From Rickettsiales bacterium (GTDB lineage Bacteria > Pseudomonadota > Alphaproteobacteria > Rickettsiales > JANQQO01), in contig JANQQO010000265.1 of assembly GCA_028289305.1 (NCBI GenBank), positions 1-11,012 on the forward strand: a stretch of DNA of 11,012 nt. Reading direction: 5' to 3'. Shown here piece after piece: positions 1 to 6,767 of the stretch (the first letter of the stretch is position 1; every line of letters begins with the position of its first letter). The translations under genes and the position numbers were made by a program. Below the pieces are notes generated by a model that worked only from the letters and a program-made list of their open reading frames with translations, searched no databases and was not told where the DNA came from.

Positions 1-316
1 CCATATCAAGCACCGGGATCCCCTCGGTAATACAGATCACAAGCCCCACCCCGGCTTCAACCGCTTCCACAATCGCATCCGCAGCAAACGGTGGCGGCAC
101 ATAGATCACGCTCGCATCCGCACCGGTTTTCTTCACCGCATCTTCCACCGTATCAAAAACCGGCAGATCCAAATGCGTTGAGCCCCCCTTGCCCGGCGTC
201 ACCCCACCAACCATATTCGTGCCATATTCAATCGCTTGCTCGCTGTGATACGTGCCCTCTTTGCCGGTAATCCCCTGGCAAATCACTTTCGTGTCTTTAT
301 TCACTAATACGGCCAT
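1..316 (-). CDS. sucD: Succinyl-CoA synthetase alpha subunit, N-terminal part (runs off left edge)
   Basis: This is the 5' part of the alpha subunit of ADP/GDP-forming succinyl-CoA ligase, the TCA-cycle enzyme that interconverts succinyl-CoA and succinate with substrate-level phosphorylation; the subunit binds CoA and carries the phosphorylated histidine. Only the first 105 residues are in the window, so the catalytic histidine is not visible. Visible are the Rossmann-type CoA-binding region: GITGKEGTYH at residues 15-24, VTPGKGG at 39-45 and the YVPPPFAADA segment, followed by ITEGIPVLDM at the edge. The ATG is preceded by AAGGAG six bases upstream. It lies only 15 bases after the unknown 331-aa gene and is probably expressed from the sucC promoter. 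Family assignment is secure; completeness beyond the edge is not known. Confidence 0.96.
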   Translation of the reverse strand, partial: MAVLVNKDTKVICQGITGKEGTYHSEQAIEYGTNMVGGVTPGKGGSTHLDLPVFDTVEDAVKKTGADASVIYVPPPFAADAIVEAVEAGVGLVICITEGIPVLDM

Positions 317-331
317 GTTGTGCTCCTTTGG

Positions 332-1327
332 TTAGCCTCGCTCGACGCTCGGTTGTTGTTCCTGATATTCTGCCTTTATTTTATTCCACTCTTCGCCATA
401 TTCTGCTTTAGGCAATTTCTTCATCGCATCCACCCTATGCACCGCACAAAGCACCATATATTGCGTTGGCGTTACCGAGACAGTAACGCCCGCATTCCTT
501 TCATTATCCGAATGCGGCGCAAATTTTACGATCACATCACCGCCTATGTGCTTATCTGCTCTAATCTTTAGCTCTTTCGGCCCTTTTCCTTCTCGCATGA
601 GCGCATAGTCTTTTAGCGCGACCCTAGCAACCTCTCCAAAAAAATCATACACCACCTTATTTAAAAAGCTGTCGAGCCCCCCAGCACCACCACCTGTCAA
701 TGACTCTGCCAAAAACTCCCGCTTCAGCACCGCCTTATCGCCACTGCCAGAGAGAGAAAACCCCTTAAGCCATTCCTGGCGCCCTTTATCCGGCCGCACA
801 ACGTCCACCTGAGGGCTATCTAAGCGCTCAAGAGTGGTCGTCGCCCAATTTTCGCCCAACATACCAGGAATTGTCGACAAAGCCTCCGCGCCTATATTAC
901 CCGCGCCGCTGAGCAACACCCGCTTCACATCGGCCTGCTTATGCCCATCCAATTTCACATACCATTCAAAAAAACCCCCCAGCTCGGCCCTTGCCCTTTC
1001 CACCGCCCCTACGAACTCCTCTCTTTGCAGCACAAACTGTTTTTCTTCAAGCTTCACTGCAAGCCCTAATTTTTCCGCCTGCGCCTGAACATTCTTAAGA
1101 TTATCTTCACTAGAACTCTGTCGATCAATCAAAACAGCGCCCGGATCCTCCGCCATGCGCGCATCTCCATGTACGTATAAATCGCGATATATATCCCACA
1201 GCGCATAAAATATTTCTTCTTTCCCATCTAAAAGCGCCTGCGCACGTTCAATGGTCGGCTGGTGCGGTGTCGCCCCCCTCCATGCCGCCAATTTTTGCCT
1301 ATCGGGTCTCCACCAATCTTTCGGCAT
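332..1327 (-). CDS. Uncharacterised 331-aa protein inserted between sucC and sucD
   Basis: I do not recognise this protein. It begins MPKDWWRPDRQK and is probably soluble: no signal peptide or membrane segment is apparent. It is rich in charged residues, with a likely helical region around residues 70-120 (many E, K, Q and A), a glycine-rich stretch (LTGGGAGGLDSF, about 213-224) and a likely beta-rich stretch near 258-288. A GAGG motif about ten bases upstream supports the ATG at 1327. It starts 61 bases after the sucC stop and ends 15 bases before sucD on the same strand, so it should be co-transcribed with them. sucC and sucD are normally adjacent, often overlapping or a few bases apart, because their products assemble 1:1. 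A full-length open gene in between is therefore odd and suggests an insertion. The intact frame and ribosome-binding site argue that it is translated. No function is assigned. Confidence 0.75.
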   Translation of the reverse strand: MPKDWWRPDRQKLAAWRGATPHQPTIERAQALLDGKEEIFYALWDIYRDLYVHGDARMAEDPGAVLIDRQSSSEDNLKNVQAQAEKLGLAVKLEEKQFVLQREEFVGAVERARAELGGFFEWYVKLDGHKQADVKRVLLSGAGNIGAEALSTIPGMLGENWATTTLERLDSPQVDVVRPDKGRQEWLKGFSLSGSGDKAVLKREFLAESLTGGGAGGLDSFLNKVVYDFFGEVARVALKDYALMREGKGPKELKIRADKHIGGDVIVKFAPHSDNERNAGVTVSVTPTQYMVLCAVHRVDAMKKLPKAEYGEEWNKIKAEYQEQQPSVERG

Positions 1328-1328
1328 C

Positions 1329-1383
1329 GCTACACATCCTCAAATCGTCACATCTTCACATCGTCGCATCATCACATCGCCCC
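1329..1383. repeat. Degenerate short tandem repeat in the sucC-to-ORF331 gap
   Basis: The gap is filled by imperfect copies of an 8-9-base unit resembling TCACATCNT (CACATC recurs at short intervals on the plus strand). It differs from neighbouring sequence in being almost free of other structure. It also overlaps the 5' leader and ribosome-binding site of the 331-aa gene. It resembles in style, but not in sequence, the short repeats in other gaps of this window. Function is unknown; replication slippage is the simplest origin. Confidence 0.55.
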
Positions 1384-1388
1384 TCCAC

Positions 1389-2564
1389 TCACGCTGCCGC
1401 TTTTTCTTTCACTGCGGTAACGATTTTTTCTGCCGCATCGCCCAGATCATCCGCCGGGATGATATCCAGGCCCGAGCCGCTTAAAATCTCCTTGCCCTGC
1501 TCCACATTCGTGCCCTCTAGGCGCACTACCAGCGGCACATTGATCCCAAGCTCCTTCGCCGCGGCAATCACGCCCTCAGCAATCACATCACAGCGCATAA
1601 TCCCGCCGAAAATATTGACCAAAATGCCTTCCACATTCTTGTCTGAGAGAATAATCTTAAACGCCTCGGTCACGGTTTCTTTATTCGCACCGCCGCCCAC
1701 ATCCAAGAAATTCGCCGGCGCGCCGCCATAGAGCTTGATGATATCCATGGTCGACATCGCAAGCCCGGCACCATTGACCATACAGCCAATATTCCCCTCC
1801 ATCTTCACATAGCTAAGCCCATGCTGCGAGGCTTCCACCTCGGCCGGGTCTTCTTCATCCTCATCGCGCAATTCCTGAATATCCGAATGGCGGAACAGCG
1901 CGTTGCTATCGAAGTTAAACTTCGCATCCAGCGCGATAATCTCACCCTCCTCGGTCTCCACCAGCGGGTTGATCTCGAGCTGGCTCGCATCGGTCTCCAC
2001 AAACGCCCTATAAAGCGCAGTGGCAAAGCGCGAGAAGGTTTTCACCAAATCGCCCTTAAGCCCAATGCCAAACGCCAAACGCCGCGCATGATTGGGCAAA
2101 AACCCGGTCGCCGGGTCGATGCTCACCGTGATGATCTTCTCCGGATGTTCGGCCGCTACTTCTTCAATCTCCACCCCGCCTTCGGCTGAAGCCATAAACG
2201 TCACCTGGCTCGTCGCCCGGTCAATCACCACCCCGAGGTAATATTCCGTTTTAATCTTCGAGGCCTCTTCGATATAAAGCCGCTTCACCTCCTTGCCTTC
2301 CGGGCCGGTTTGATGCGTCACCAGCGTCATGCCCAGCAGTTTCTCTGCCGTGTCATGCACATGCTCCACACTATCTTCTATTTTCACCCCGCCGGCCTTG
2401 CCGCGTCCACCCGCATGAATCTGCGCCTTCACCACCCAGGGCGGGCCCTGCAATTTCTGCGCCGCAGCCGCAGCCTCATCTGCGCTAAACGCCGGCAGGC
2501 CTTTTGGCACCGGCACGCCATATTGTTTCAAAATCTCTTTAGCCTGGTATTCATGAATATTCAT
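1389..2564 (-). CDS. sucC: Succinyl-CoA synthetase beta subunit (ADP-forming type)
   Basis: This is the nucleotide- and succinate-binding beta subunit of succinyl-CoA ligase, working with SucD in the TCA cycle. At 391 residues it is close to the usual length (about 388 in E. coli). The ATP-grasp fold is recognisable: MNIHEYQAKEILKQYGVPVP at the N terminus, the KAQIHAGGRGKAGGV nucleotide-binding segment at 46-60, LEINPLV at 196-202, GNIGCMVNGAGLAM at 257-270 and the C-terminal NIFGGIMRCDVIAEGV segment at about 317-332. AAGGAT about nine bases upstream supports the ATG. A sigma70-like promoter lies about 90 bases upstream. It heads a minus-strand operon that continues through the 331-aa unknown gene into sucD. 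mdh, which commonly precedes sucC in alphaproteobacteria, is not upstream here but 7.6 kb away on the other strand. Confidence 0.98.
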   Translation of the reverse strand: MNIHEYQAKEILKQYGVPVPKGLPAFSADEAAAAAQKLQGPPWVVKAQIHAGGRGKAGGVKIEDSVEHVHDTAEKLLGMTLVTHQTGPEGKEVKRLYIEEASKIKTEYYLGVVIDRATSQVTFMASAEGGVEIEEVAAEHPEKIITVSIDPATGFLPNHARRLAFGIGLKGDLVKTFSRFATALYRAFVETDASQLEINPLVETEEGEIIALDAKFNFDSNALFRHSDIQELRDEDEEDPAEVEASQHGLSYVKMEGNIGCMVNGAGLAMSTMDIIKLYGGAPANFLDVGGGANKETVTEAFKIILSDKNVEGILVNIFGGIMRCDVIAEGVIAAAKELGINVPLVVRLEGTNVEQGKEILSGSGLDIIPADDLGDAAEKIVTAVKEKAAA

Positions 2565-2654
2565 CGATGTGGTATCCTTAAGCGAGGATTGATGGGGGCG
2601 TGACCGCCTTTTTCATCTGATTTGTGTAACAAAAGGCGACTATATGCACCTTTG

Positions 2655-2682
2655 GTTATACCACACCCACACGCCCACGCAA
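2655..2682 (-). promoter_or_regulatory. Probable sigma70-type promoter of the sucC operon
   Basis: On the minus strand a TTGCGT -35 element (2682-2677) and a TATAAC -10 element (2660-2655) are separated by 16 bases. They lie about 90 bases upstream of the sucC ATG. The same -35 hexamer appears in the predicted FIST promoter. Prediction is from the sequence only. Confidence 0.55.
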
Positions 2683-2775
2683 GCGCTTCTAAGATGCATA
2701 ACACCATAACGGTGTTTTTCGTGAAAATGCCCCCTAGCTCACCCCTAACTGCTCAAAAGCTATTCCTTATTTTTT

Positions 2776-2838
2776 TACGCTCAAGCGCCGCTTAGGCTGC
2801 GCTCCCACTTGGTCGCTAGTCGTCGCCGGCGCTCCTCC
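2776..2838 (-). repeat. 63-bp dispersed repeat, copy A (inverted relative to copy B at 9914-9976)
   Basis: Read on the minus strand, this copy matches 9914-9976 on the plus strand at 58 of 63 positions with no gaps. The five differences are three adjacent bases near repeat position 10-12 and two single changes. The unit contains the direct pair AGCGAC-GACT-AGCGAC and a GC-rich self-complementary part (AGCGC pairing with GCGCT across about 10 bases). It lies between the FIST gene and the sucC promoter. The pair flanks the whole FIST-oriC-hem-rho block and is a possible site for homologous inversion. Confidence 0.88.
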
Positions 2839-2887
2839 ACTACTAATCCCTAAAGCCTAAAGCCTAAAGCCTAACCCCTAATCCCTT
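2839..2887. repeat. Heptamer-like tandem tract after the FIST gene
   Basis: Three exact copies of TAAAGCC in tandem are flanked by variants built from CTAATCC and CTAACCC. A similar tract in the same strand sense precedes mdh (about 10037-10077). The tract abuts the 63-bp repeat directly. It looks like slippage-generated sequence; no function can be shown. Confidence 0.65.
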
Positions 2888-2888
2888 A

Positions 2889-4055
2889 CTAATACTCCTC
2901 CACCAAGGCCAACGTCATGGTATAATTATGCAAGCGCGGGATTTCGGTACGCATATTCGGGGAAAACTGCCCATTCATATACCCACCCACCACCGGGATA
3001 TTCGCTGGCAGCACGCTGCGCGCAATCTCCACCTCTTCATCAATCTTCTCCTCGCGCCAGGCTTTGCGCCCCACCGCACTTAGGAGCAATCCAAACCCGC
3101 CGCCGCTCAGCTCCTGCCGTTCAGCAAAGCGCGCATCCAATATCTCCCGCTCCGCTGTGGTGATAAACTCCTCGGGCGACGCGATCATCAGCTGCATGAT
3201 CTGCCCCTCGGCAATCGCCCCGGCAAAGGCGATATACCCCTCTTCCTCATTCACCTCCACCACGGTGCGCAGCACCCCGTGCTCGATATGCTCACGCGGC
3301 CGCATACGAAATGGGAAGCGCAGCCGCACCCGTATATCTCCTTCCGCATGATCCTTCAAATATTGGTGATACACATTCACCGCCTTACGTTGATTCAGCT
3401 CATAAAGCCGGTTTTCCTCCGCCCGCGTCACCGTATATTCCTCACCAAAGGCCCGGCACCCGGTGAAATTCCCATAACTCACGCGCAGCCTAGGCCCATA
3501 AAGCCCAATCGCAGCAATCATCCCCTCTCTTGGCTTGCCATCCCCACCGACCAGCGTCGGCGAAATGCCCACACCCGCGCTCGCACTTGCGCCAATCACC
3601 GGGAGTTTTTCTGGCAATTCCGCAGCAAACGCCTTGGCCAGCGCCCGCCCATCGGTGCGCGTCCCATCACTCAGCAAGATCACGCCCTTCAACTGCTCAT
3701 CCGCAAGGCCGGTGGCAATCTGATGCCCCACCGCGAAAGATTGCTCCGGCACCTCAATATCCGCGGTTATCAAGCGCAAGGATGTATGCGTAAATGAAAT
3801 AGCAAGCACCGTAATCGCCCCGCGATACAGCACATCTCCGGTAATCTCCCCATCGCTGCTACACCCAACAATATGCGCATAGGGGTAGCGATCATGCAGT
3901 TTTTCATAACATTGCGTGGTTTTCAGCGCTGCCATATCCCCGAAAAACAGCACTAGCTGCGCATCCACCGGGTTTGCGGGTACTGCGACCAGCTTACGCC
4001 CCTGCACCGCGCGCCACCCCGCTTCCTTACTCCACACCAATTGCTCGCTCTGCAT
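2889..4055 (-). CDS. FIST-domain sensory protein (FIST_N plus FIST_C)
   Basis: This 388-residue protein is made up of a FIST module, a predicted small-ligand sensing fold found in bacterial signalling proteins; amino-acid-type ligands have been proposed for the family. FIST_N signs are AQLVLFFGD at about 32-40 and HIVGCSSDGEI at about 61-71. FIST_C signs are GLLLSAVGRK at about 322-331, IPVVGGYMNGQFSPN at about 353-367 and the terminal LHNYTMTLAL strand. No kinase, GGDEF or methyl-accepting output domain is fused, so it would act as a stand-alone cytoplasmic sensor with an unseen partner. The frame stays open upstream to a GTG at 4217, but I chose ATG 4055: it has GAGG five bases upstream, a good promoter lies at 4084-4113, and the extra 54 residues would be read from the DnaA-box region. 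Its promoter borders the putative origin. The ligand is unknown. Confidence 0.88.
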   Translation of the reverse strand: MQSEQLVWSKEAGWRAVQGRKLVAVPANPVDAQLVLFFGDMAALKTTQCYEKLHDRYPYAHIVGCSSDGEITGDVLYRGAITVLAISFTHTSLRLITADIEVPEQSFAVGHQIATGLADEQLKGVILLSDGTRTDGRALAKAFAAELPEKLPVIGASASAGVGISPTLVGGDGKPREGMIAAIGLYGPRLRVSYGNFTGCRAFGEEYTVTRAEENRLYELNQRKAVNVYHQYLKDHAEGDIRVRLRFPFRMRPREHIEHGVLRTVVEVNEEEGYIAFAGAIAEGQIMQLMIASPEEFITTAEREILDARFAERQELSGGGFGLLLSAVGRKAWREEKIDEEVEIARSVLPANIPVVGGYMNGQFSPNMRTEIPRLHNYTMTLALVEEY

Positions 4056-4083
4056 CACCGCCTCATCGTTAAAAACGCGTCGA

Positions 4084-4113
4084 ACTATACCACCTCGATA
4101 AGGCCTTACGCAA
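4084..4113 (-). promoter_or_regulatory. Probable promoter of the FIST gene
   Basis: On the minus strand, TTGCGT (4113-4108) and TATAGT (4089-4084) are separated by 18 bases. They lie about 30 bases upstream of the chosen ATG, giving a short leader. Because this promoter sits downstream of the alternative GTG at 4217, it supports the shorter protein. Confidence 0.55.
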
Positions 4114-4315
4114 TCCGTGTTTATAGAGATGTGTAGAAGCTGTGCATAACTCCCCGAGTTATCCACAAACGACAACCATACCCAATACATCCCCGTGCTC
4201 CCCGCACGTTTATCCACAAGGGAATAGCATCATACACAGGCCAAGAAAGCAGGGGATAACTAGGCGCACGCCCTGCTTTATGCAAGATATTCTATCCCCA
4301 TGATAGTATCTTATG

Positions 4316-4328
4316 TATCAATAGATTA
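4316..4328 (+). promoter_or_regulatory. IHF-binding-site match within putative oriC
   Basis: TATCAATAGATTA matches the IHF consensus WATCAANNNNTTR without mismatch. It lies between the left and right DnaA-box groups, where an IHF bend would help bring them together, as in other proteobacterial origins. A single match to a degenerate motif can be chance; its position makes it credible. Confidence 0.5.
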
Positions 4329-4435
4329 CAGAAACTATCCACAATACTACCCACAGATCTTCCTCCCTCATACCACATAATGGTTACGCCAATAACGTTC
4401 TGTGTATAACGCACTATCCCCCGGTTTCGCCCATC

Positions 4436-4480
4436 CTACTTTCTACTACTACTTTTTTATTATTTTATTAATTATATTTG
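4436..4480. promoter_or_regulatory. DnaA-trio-like triplets and AT-rich unwinding element
   Basis: On the minus strand, read 3' to 5' with increasing coordinate, this region reads GAT-GAA-A-GAT-GAT-GAT-GAA followed by A/T-only sequence. That fits the DnaA-trio consensus 3'-[G/A]A[T/A]-5' described for bacterial origins. It is separated from the perfect DnaA box at 4401-4409 by a C-rich segment. The adjoining 4451-4480 has only one C and one G in 30 bases. It is probably the initial unwinding site. Confidence 0.6.
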
Positions 4481-4485
4481 TTGGG

Positions 4486-4515
4486 TTGACACTCTATGTG
4501 GAATGCTCCTATCTA
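4486..4515 (+). promoter_or_regulatory. Probable sigma70-type promoter of hemE-hemH
   Basis: A consensus TTGACA (4486-4491) is followed after 18 bases by TATCTA (4510-4515), which is weaker than TATAAT. It begins six bases after the AT-rich unwinding tract, so transcription from here would start at the edge of the putative origin, as reported for Caulobacter hemE. Activity is predicted only. Confidence 0.6.
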
Positions 4516-4546
4516 ACAGGCCGATCATAAAGAGGGGATGCGCAGT

Positions 4547-5599
4547 ATGACCCAAAAACCATTGCTTGATGTTCTCGCCGGTAACATCGTGGCTCCGCCC
4601 CCGCTTTGGCTGATGCGGCAAGCCGGGCGCTATCTTCCTGAATACCGTGAAACCCGTAAGCACGCCGGTGATTTTCTTACTCTATGTTACACCCCAGATC
4701 TCGCCACCGAGGTCACGCTACAGCCTATTCGCCGGTTTTCCTTTGATGCGGCGATTATTTTCTCCGATATTCTCGTGATCTCTCATGCGCTCGGCATGCA
4801 GCTGGACTATATCGAAGGGAAAGGCCCGGTGCTTGACCCGCTCACCCATAAAGACGGGATTGCGGCGCTTTCTCTGGACCGGTTAGAAGAGCATCTTGCT
4901 CCGGTCGGCACCGCGATCAGCCAGGTTACCGCTGAACTCCCTGCTCATACCACGATGATCGGTTTTGCTGGCGCCCCATGGACGGTCGCCACCTATATGC
5001 TTGAAGGCGGCAGCAGTAAGAATTTTGCCAAAGCCAAAGGGCTCGGCTACCGCGATCCAGAGAGTTTTTCAACGCTTCTGAATACCTTGGTTGAAGCCAC
5101 GGTGCGTTATCTTCATCTGCAAATCACTGCCGGAGCGGAAGTCATCCAGCTCTTTGATTCCTGGGCGGGCGTGTTGGGAGAGCAGGAATTCGCCGATTGG
5201 GTCATCGCCCCGACCAAAGCCATTATTGCCGGGGTTAAAGCCCAGCATCCCGATATCCCGATTATCGGCTTCCCCAAAGGTGCAGGCCTGCATTATCCGC
5301 GCTATATCGCAGAAACCGGTGTCACCGCTGTCGGGCTTGATTACACCATGCCGTCTGCGCATGCGGCAGAAACGCTGCAATCCAAGCTCCCAGTGCAAGG
5401 CAATCTCGATCCGGTACTCTTAGCAGAAGACGAAGCGGCGATGCGTGTGGCTGTGAGCCATATCAAGCAGGCGTTTTCCCGCGGTCCGCATATCTTTAAT
5501 CTCGGCCATGGTATTTTGCCACATACCCCCATTGCCCATGTTGAAGCGCTGATTGAGGCAGTGAAATCCGGCACCGAGGAAGGGAAGAAAATTGCCTGA
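4547..5599 (+). CDS. hemE: Uroporphyrinogen III decarboxylase
   Basis: HemE decarboxylates the four acetate side chains of uroporphyrinogen III to give coproporphyrinogen III in the cytoplasm. The 350-residue product is close to normal family length (about 340-355). Key residues are present: Arg24 and Arg28 in LWLMRQAGRYLPEYR, Asp74 in IIFSDIL, Tyr150 in APWTVATYMLEGG, the GNLDP segment, and the C-terminal histidine in FNLGHGILPHTP. An in-frame ATG lies nine bases earlier at 4538, but the AGAGGGG ribosome-binding motif (4531-4537) touches it, whereas it is nine bases from the ATG at 4547, so the later start is preferred. The gene overlaps hemH by 8 nt, which suggests translational coupling. 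It is the first gene to the right of the putative origin. Confidence 0.97.
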   Translation: MTQKPLLDVLAGNIVAPPPLWLMRQAGRYLPEYRETRKHAGDFLTLCYTPDLATEVTLQPIRRFSFDAAIIFSDILVISHALGMQLDYIEGKGPVLDPLTHKDGIAALSLDRLEEHLAPVGTAISQVTAELPAHTTMIGFAGAPWTVATYMLEGGSSKNFAKAKGLGYRDPESFSTLLNTLVEATVRYLHLQITAGAEVIQLFDSWAGVLGEQEFADWVIAPTKAIIAGVKAQHPDIPIIGFPKGAGLHYPRYIAETGVTAVGLDYTMPSAHAAETLQSKLPVQGNLDPVLLAEDEAAMRVAVSHIKQAFSRGPHIFNLGHGILPHTPIAHVEALIEAVKSGTEEGKKIA

Positions 5600-6662
5600 G
5601 CGCGCCAAAAAAATTGCGATTGTGCTGTTTAATCTCGGCGGGCCTGATCGCTCCGAGGCGGTCAAACCCTTCCTGTTCAATCTGTTTAACGATCCTGCGA
5701 TCATCGGTCTGCCGAATCCTTTCCGCAGGCTCCTAGCAAAGCTGATTTCCAGCAAGCGCGCGCAGGAGGCGCAGGAGATTTACGCGCAGATTGGCAATCG
5801 CTCCCCCATCCTCCCGCTCACCGAAGACCAGGCCAGCGCCCTAGAACAGCGCCTGAACAGCGAGACTGGCCCCCATACCTATAAAACCTTCATCGCCATG
5901 CGCTATTGGCACCCCTTCACCAAAGAAGCGGTGGAACAGGTCAAAGCCTGGGGCGCGGATGAAATCCAGCTCCTCCCGCTTTATCCCCAGTTTTCTACCA
6001 CCACCAGCGGCTCCTCGCTCAACGCATGGCATAAGGAGGCGGCCGCGCATGGCTTTTCGGTTCCGACCAAAACCATCTGCTGCTACCCTACCCAAGCCGC
6101 CTTCATCGCCTCCCACACCACGCTGATTCGCGCTATGTATCACAACGCCGAGGAAGCATCTGAAACGCCGCCGCGTATTTTATTTTCCGCGCATGGCCTG
6201 CCAGAAAAAATCATCAAGAAGGGTGATCCGTATCAGTGGCAGGTTGAACAAACCGCTGCTGCTGTAGTGGATCAGCTCGCCATCCCAAATCTTGATTGGC
6301 AAGTCTGCTATCAGAGTAAGGTTGGGCCGCTAACCTGGATTGGCCCGGCCACCGATGATGAAATCCGCCGCGCAGCAGAATCTAACACCCCGCTCGTTAT
6401 CGTTCCCATCGCTTTTGTGTCGGAACATTCTGAAACCTTGGTCGAACTCGATATCGAATATAAGGAGCTTGCTGCAGAACACGGGCTTTCCGCCTATTAC
6501 CGGGTGCCGGCCCTGGCCACCGAAGAACAGTTCATCACCGCCCTTGCCGCCTCCTGCCAGCAAATGACCGAAGCGAATGAGACCGGCATCATCAATCCCC
6601 GCTATTGCCCCGCACAATATGCTTGCTGCCCTAATACAATAAACGCCCCACCGCCTCCGTGA
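5592..6662 (+). CDS. hemH: Ferrochelatase, TTG start, C-terminal cysteine cluster
   Basis: HemH inserts Fe2+ into protoporphyrin IX, the last step of haem synthesis. The 356-residue sequence has VLFNLGGPD at 11-19, LLPLYPQFSTTTSGSS at 128-142, the catalytic His201 in LFSAHGLP, and SEHSETLVELDIEY at 277-290 with Glu281 at the position of the conserved catalytic acid. The start is TTG at 5592, inside the end of hemE, with AGGGAAG just upstream; no ATG lies near the conserved N terminus. The C terminus has Cys339, Cys345 and Cys346, and Cys163-Cys164 lie in the middle. Such an arrangement suggests the [2Fe-2S] cluster known for some ferrochelatases, including that of Caulobacter; cluster binding here is inference. 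The last residues (NAPPPP) are unusual. It is probably co-transcribed with hemE. Confidence 0.97.
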   Translation: MPERAKKIAIVLFNLGGPDRSEAVKPFLFNLFNDPAIIGLPNPFRRLLAKLISSKRAQEAQEIYAQIGNRSPILPLTEDQASALEQRLNSETGPHTYKTFIAMRYWHPFTKEAVEQVKAWGADEIQLLPLYPQFSTTTSGSSLNAWHKEAAAHGFSVPTKTICCYPTQAAFIASHTTLIRAMYHNAEEASETPPRILFSAHGLPEKIIKKGDPYQWQVEQTAAAVVDQLAIPNLDWQVCYQSKVGPLTWIGPATDDEIRRAAESNTPLVIVPIAFVSEHSETLVELDIEYKELAAEHGLSAYYRVPALATEEQFITALAASCQQMTEANETGIINPRYCPAQYACCPNTINAPPPP

Positions 6663-6767
6663 GAGGTTCTAGGTTTTTAAAAAGAGCGTGAATAGATTTT
6701 TTAACACTCAACACGTAACACTCAGCACTTCATTAACCAATAACCATTAACGAATAACGAGCATATC
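6663..6767. repeat. Degenerate tandem tract between hemH and hemJ
   Basis: This 105-base gap holds two runs of degenerate short repeats: an AACACTCA-like unit (about 6701-6728) and a TTAACCAATAACCA-like unit (about 6732-6760). No convincing ribosome-binding site or terminator is visible within it. hemJ may therefore be read from hemE-hemH transcripts or from a weak promoter I cannot identify. Confidence 0.5.

Larger units (their letters stand above)
2565..2888. other. Intergenic region between the FIST gene and sucC
   Basis: These 324 bases hold no credible gene. From right to left, the direction of transcription of the flanking genes, they contain a heptamer-like tandem tract (2839-2887), one copy of a 63-bp dispersed repeat (2776-2838), a small hairpin (2700-2716) and the sucC promoter (2655-2682), followed by the sucC leader. 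I see no clear Rho-independent terminator for the FIST gene on the minus strand. Confidence 0.7.
4130..4480. other. oriC: Putative chromosomal replication origin (oriC)
   Basis: This gene-free stretch next to hemE has the parts of a bacterial origin. Perfect DnaA boxes (TTATNCACA) lie at 4159-4167 and 4210-4218 on the plus strand and at 4141-4149 and 4401-4409 on the minus strand. One-mismatch boxes lie at 4130-4138 (minus), 4230-4238 and 4335-4343 (plus). TATCAATAGATTA at 4316-4328 fits the IHF consensus at every position. Next come a C-rich segment (about 4413-4436), repeated CTA triplets (4436-4451) and a 30-bp tract that is 28/30 A+T (4451-4480), a natural unwinding element. Inverted repeats pair 4247-4254 with 4271-4278. 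Left of it all genes point left and right of it all point right, as expected for divergent forks. In Caulobacter the origin also lies upstream of hemE. The call rests on motif clustering and synteny; replication activity is inferred. Confidence 0.85.

Noticed and set aside
2700..2718. Hairpin followed by T run on the plus strand as a terminator
   Set aside because: The stem is only 6 bp and nothing upstream is transcribed on the plus strand. On the minus strand, where the FIST transcript would come, there is no uridine run after it.
2839..2887. Telomere-like or CRISPR-like array
   Set aside because: The units are about 7 bases and contiguous, without spacers, so it is not CRISPR. A bacterial linear-end structure is not supported because genes continue on both sides.
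4056..4217. N-terminal extension of the FIST protein from GTG 4217
   Set aside because: It would be translated from DnaA-box sequence upstream of the predicted promoter. It shows no family similarity and starts inside the perfect box at 4210-4218; ATG 4055 has a good ribosome-binding site.
4538..4546. Earlier ATG for hemE
   Set aside because: The purine-rich ribosome-binding motif directly abuts this ATG; spacing fits the ATG at 4547, which also gives the usual N terminus.
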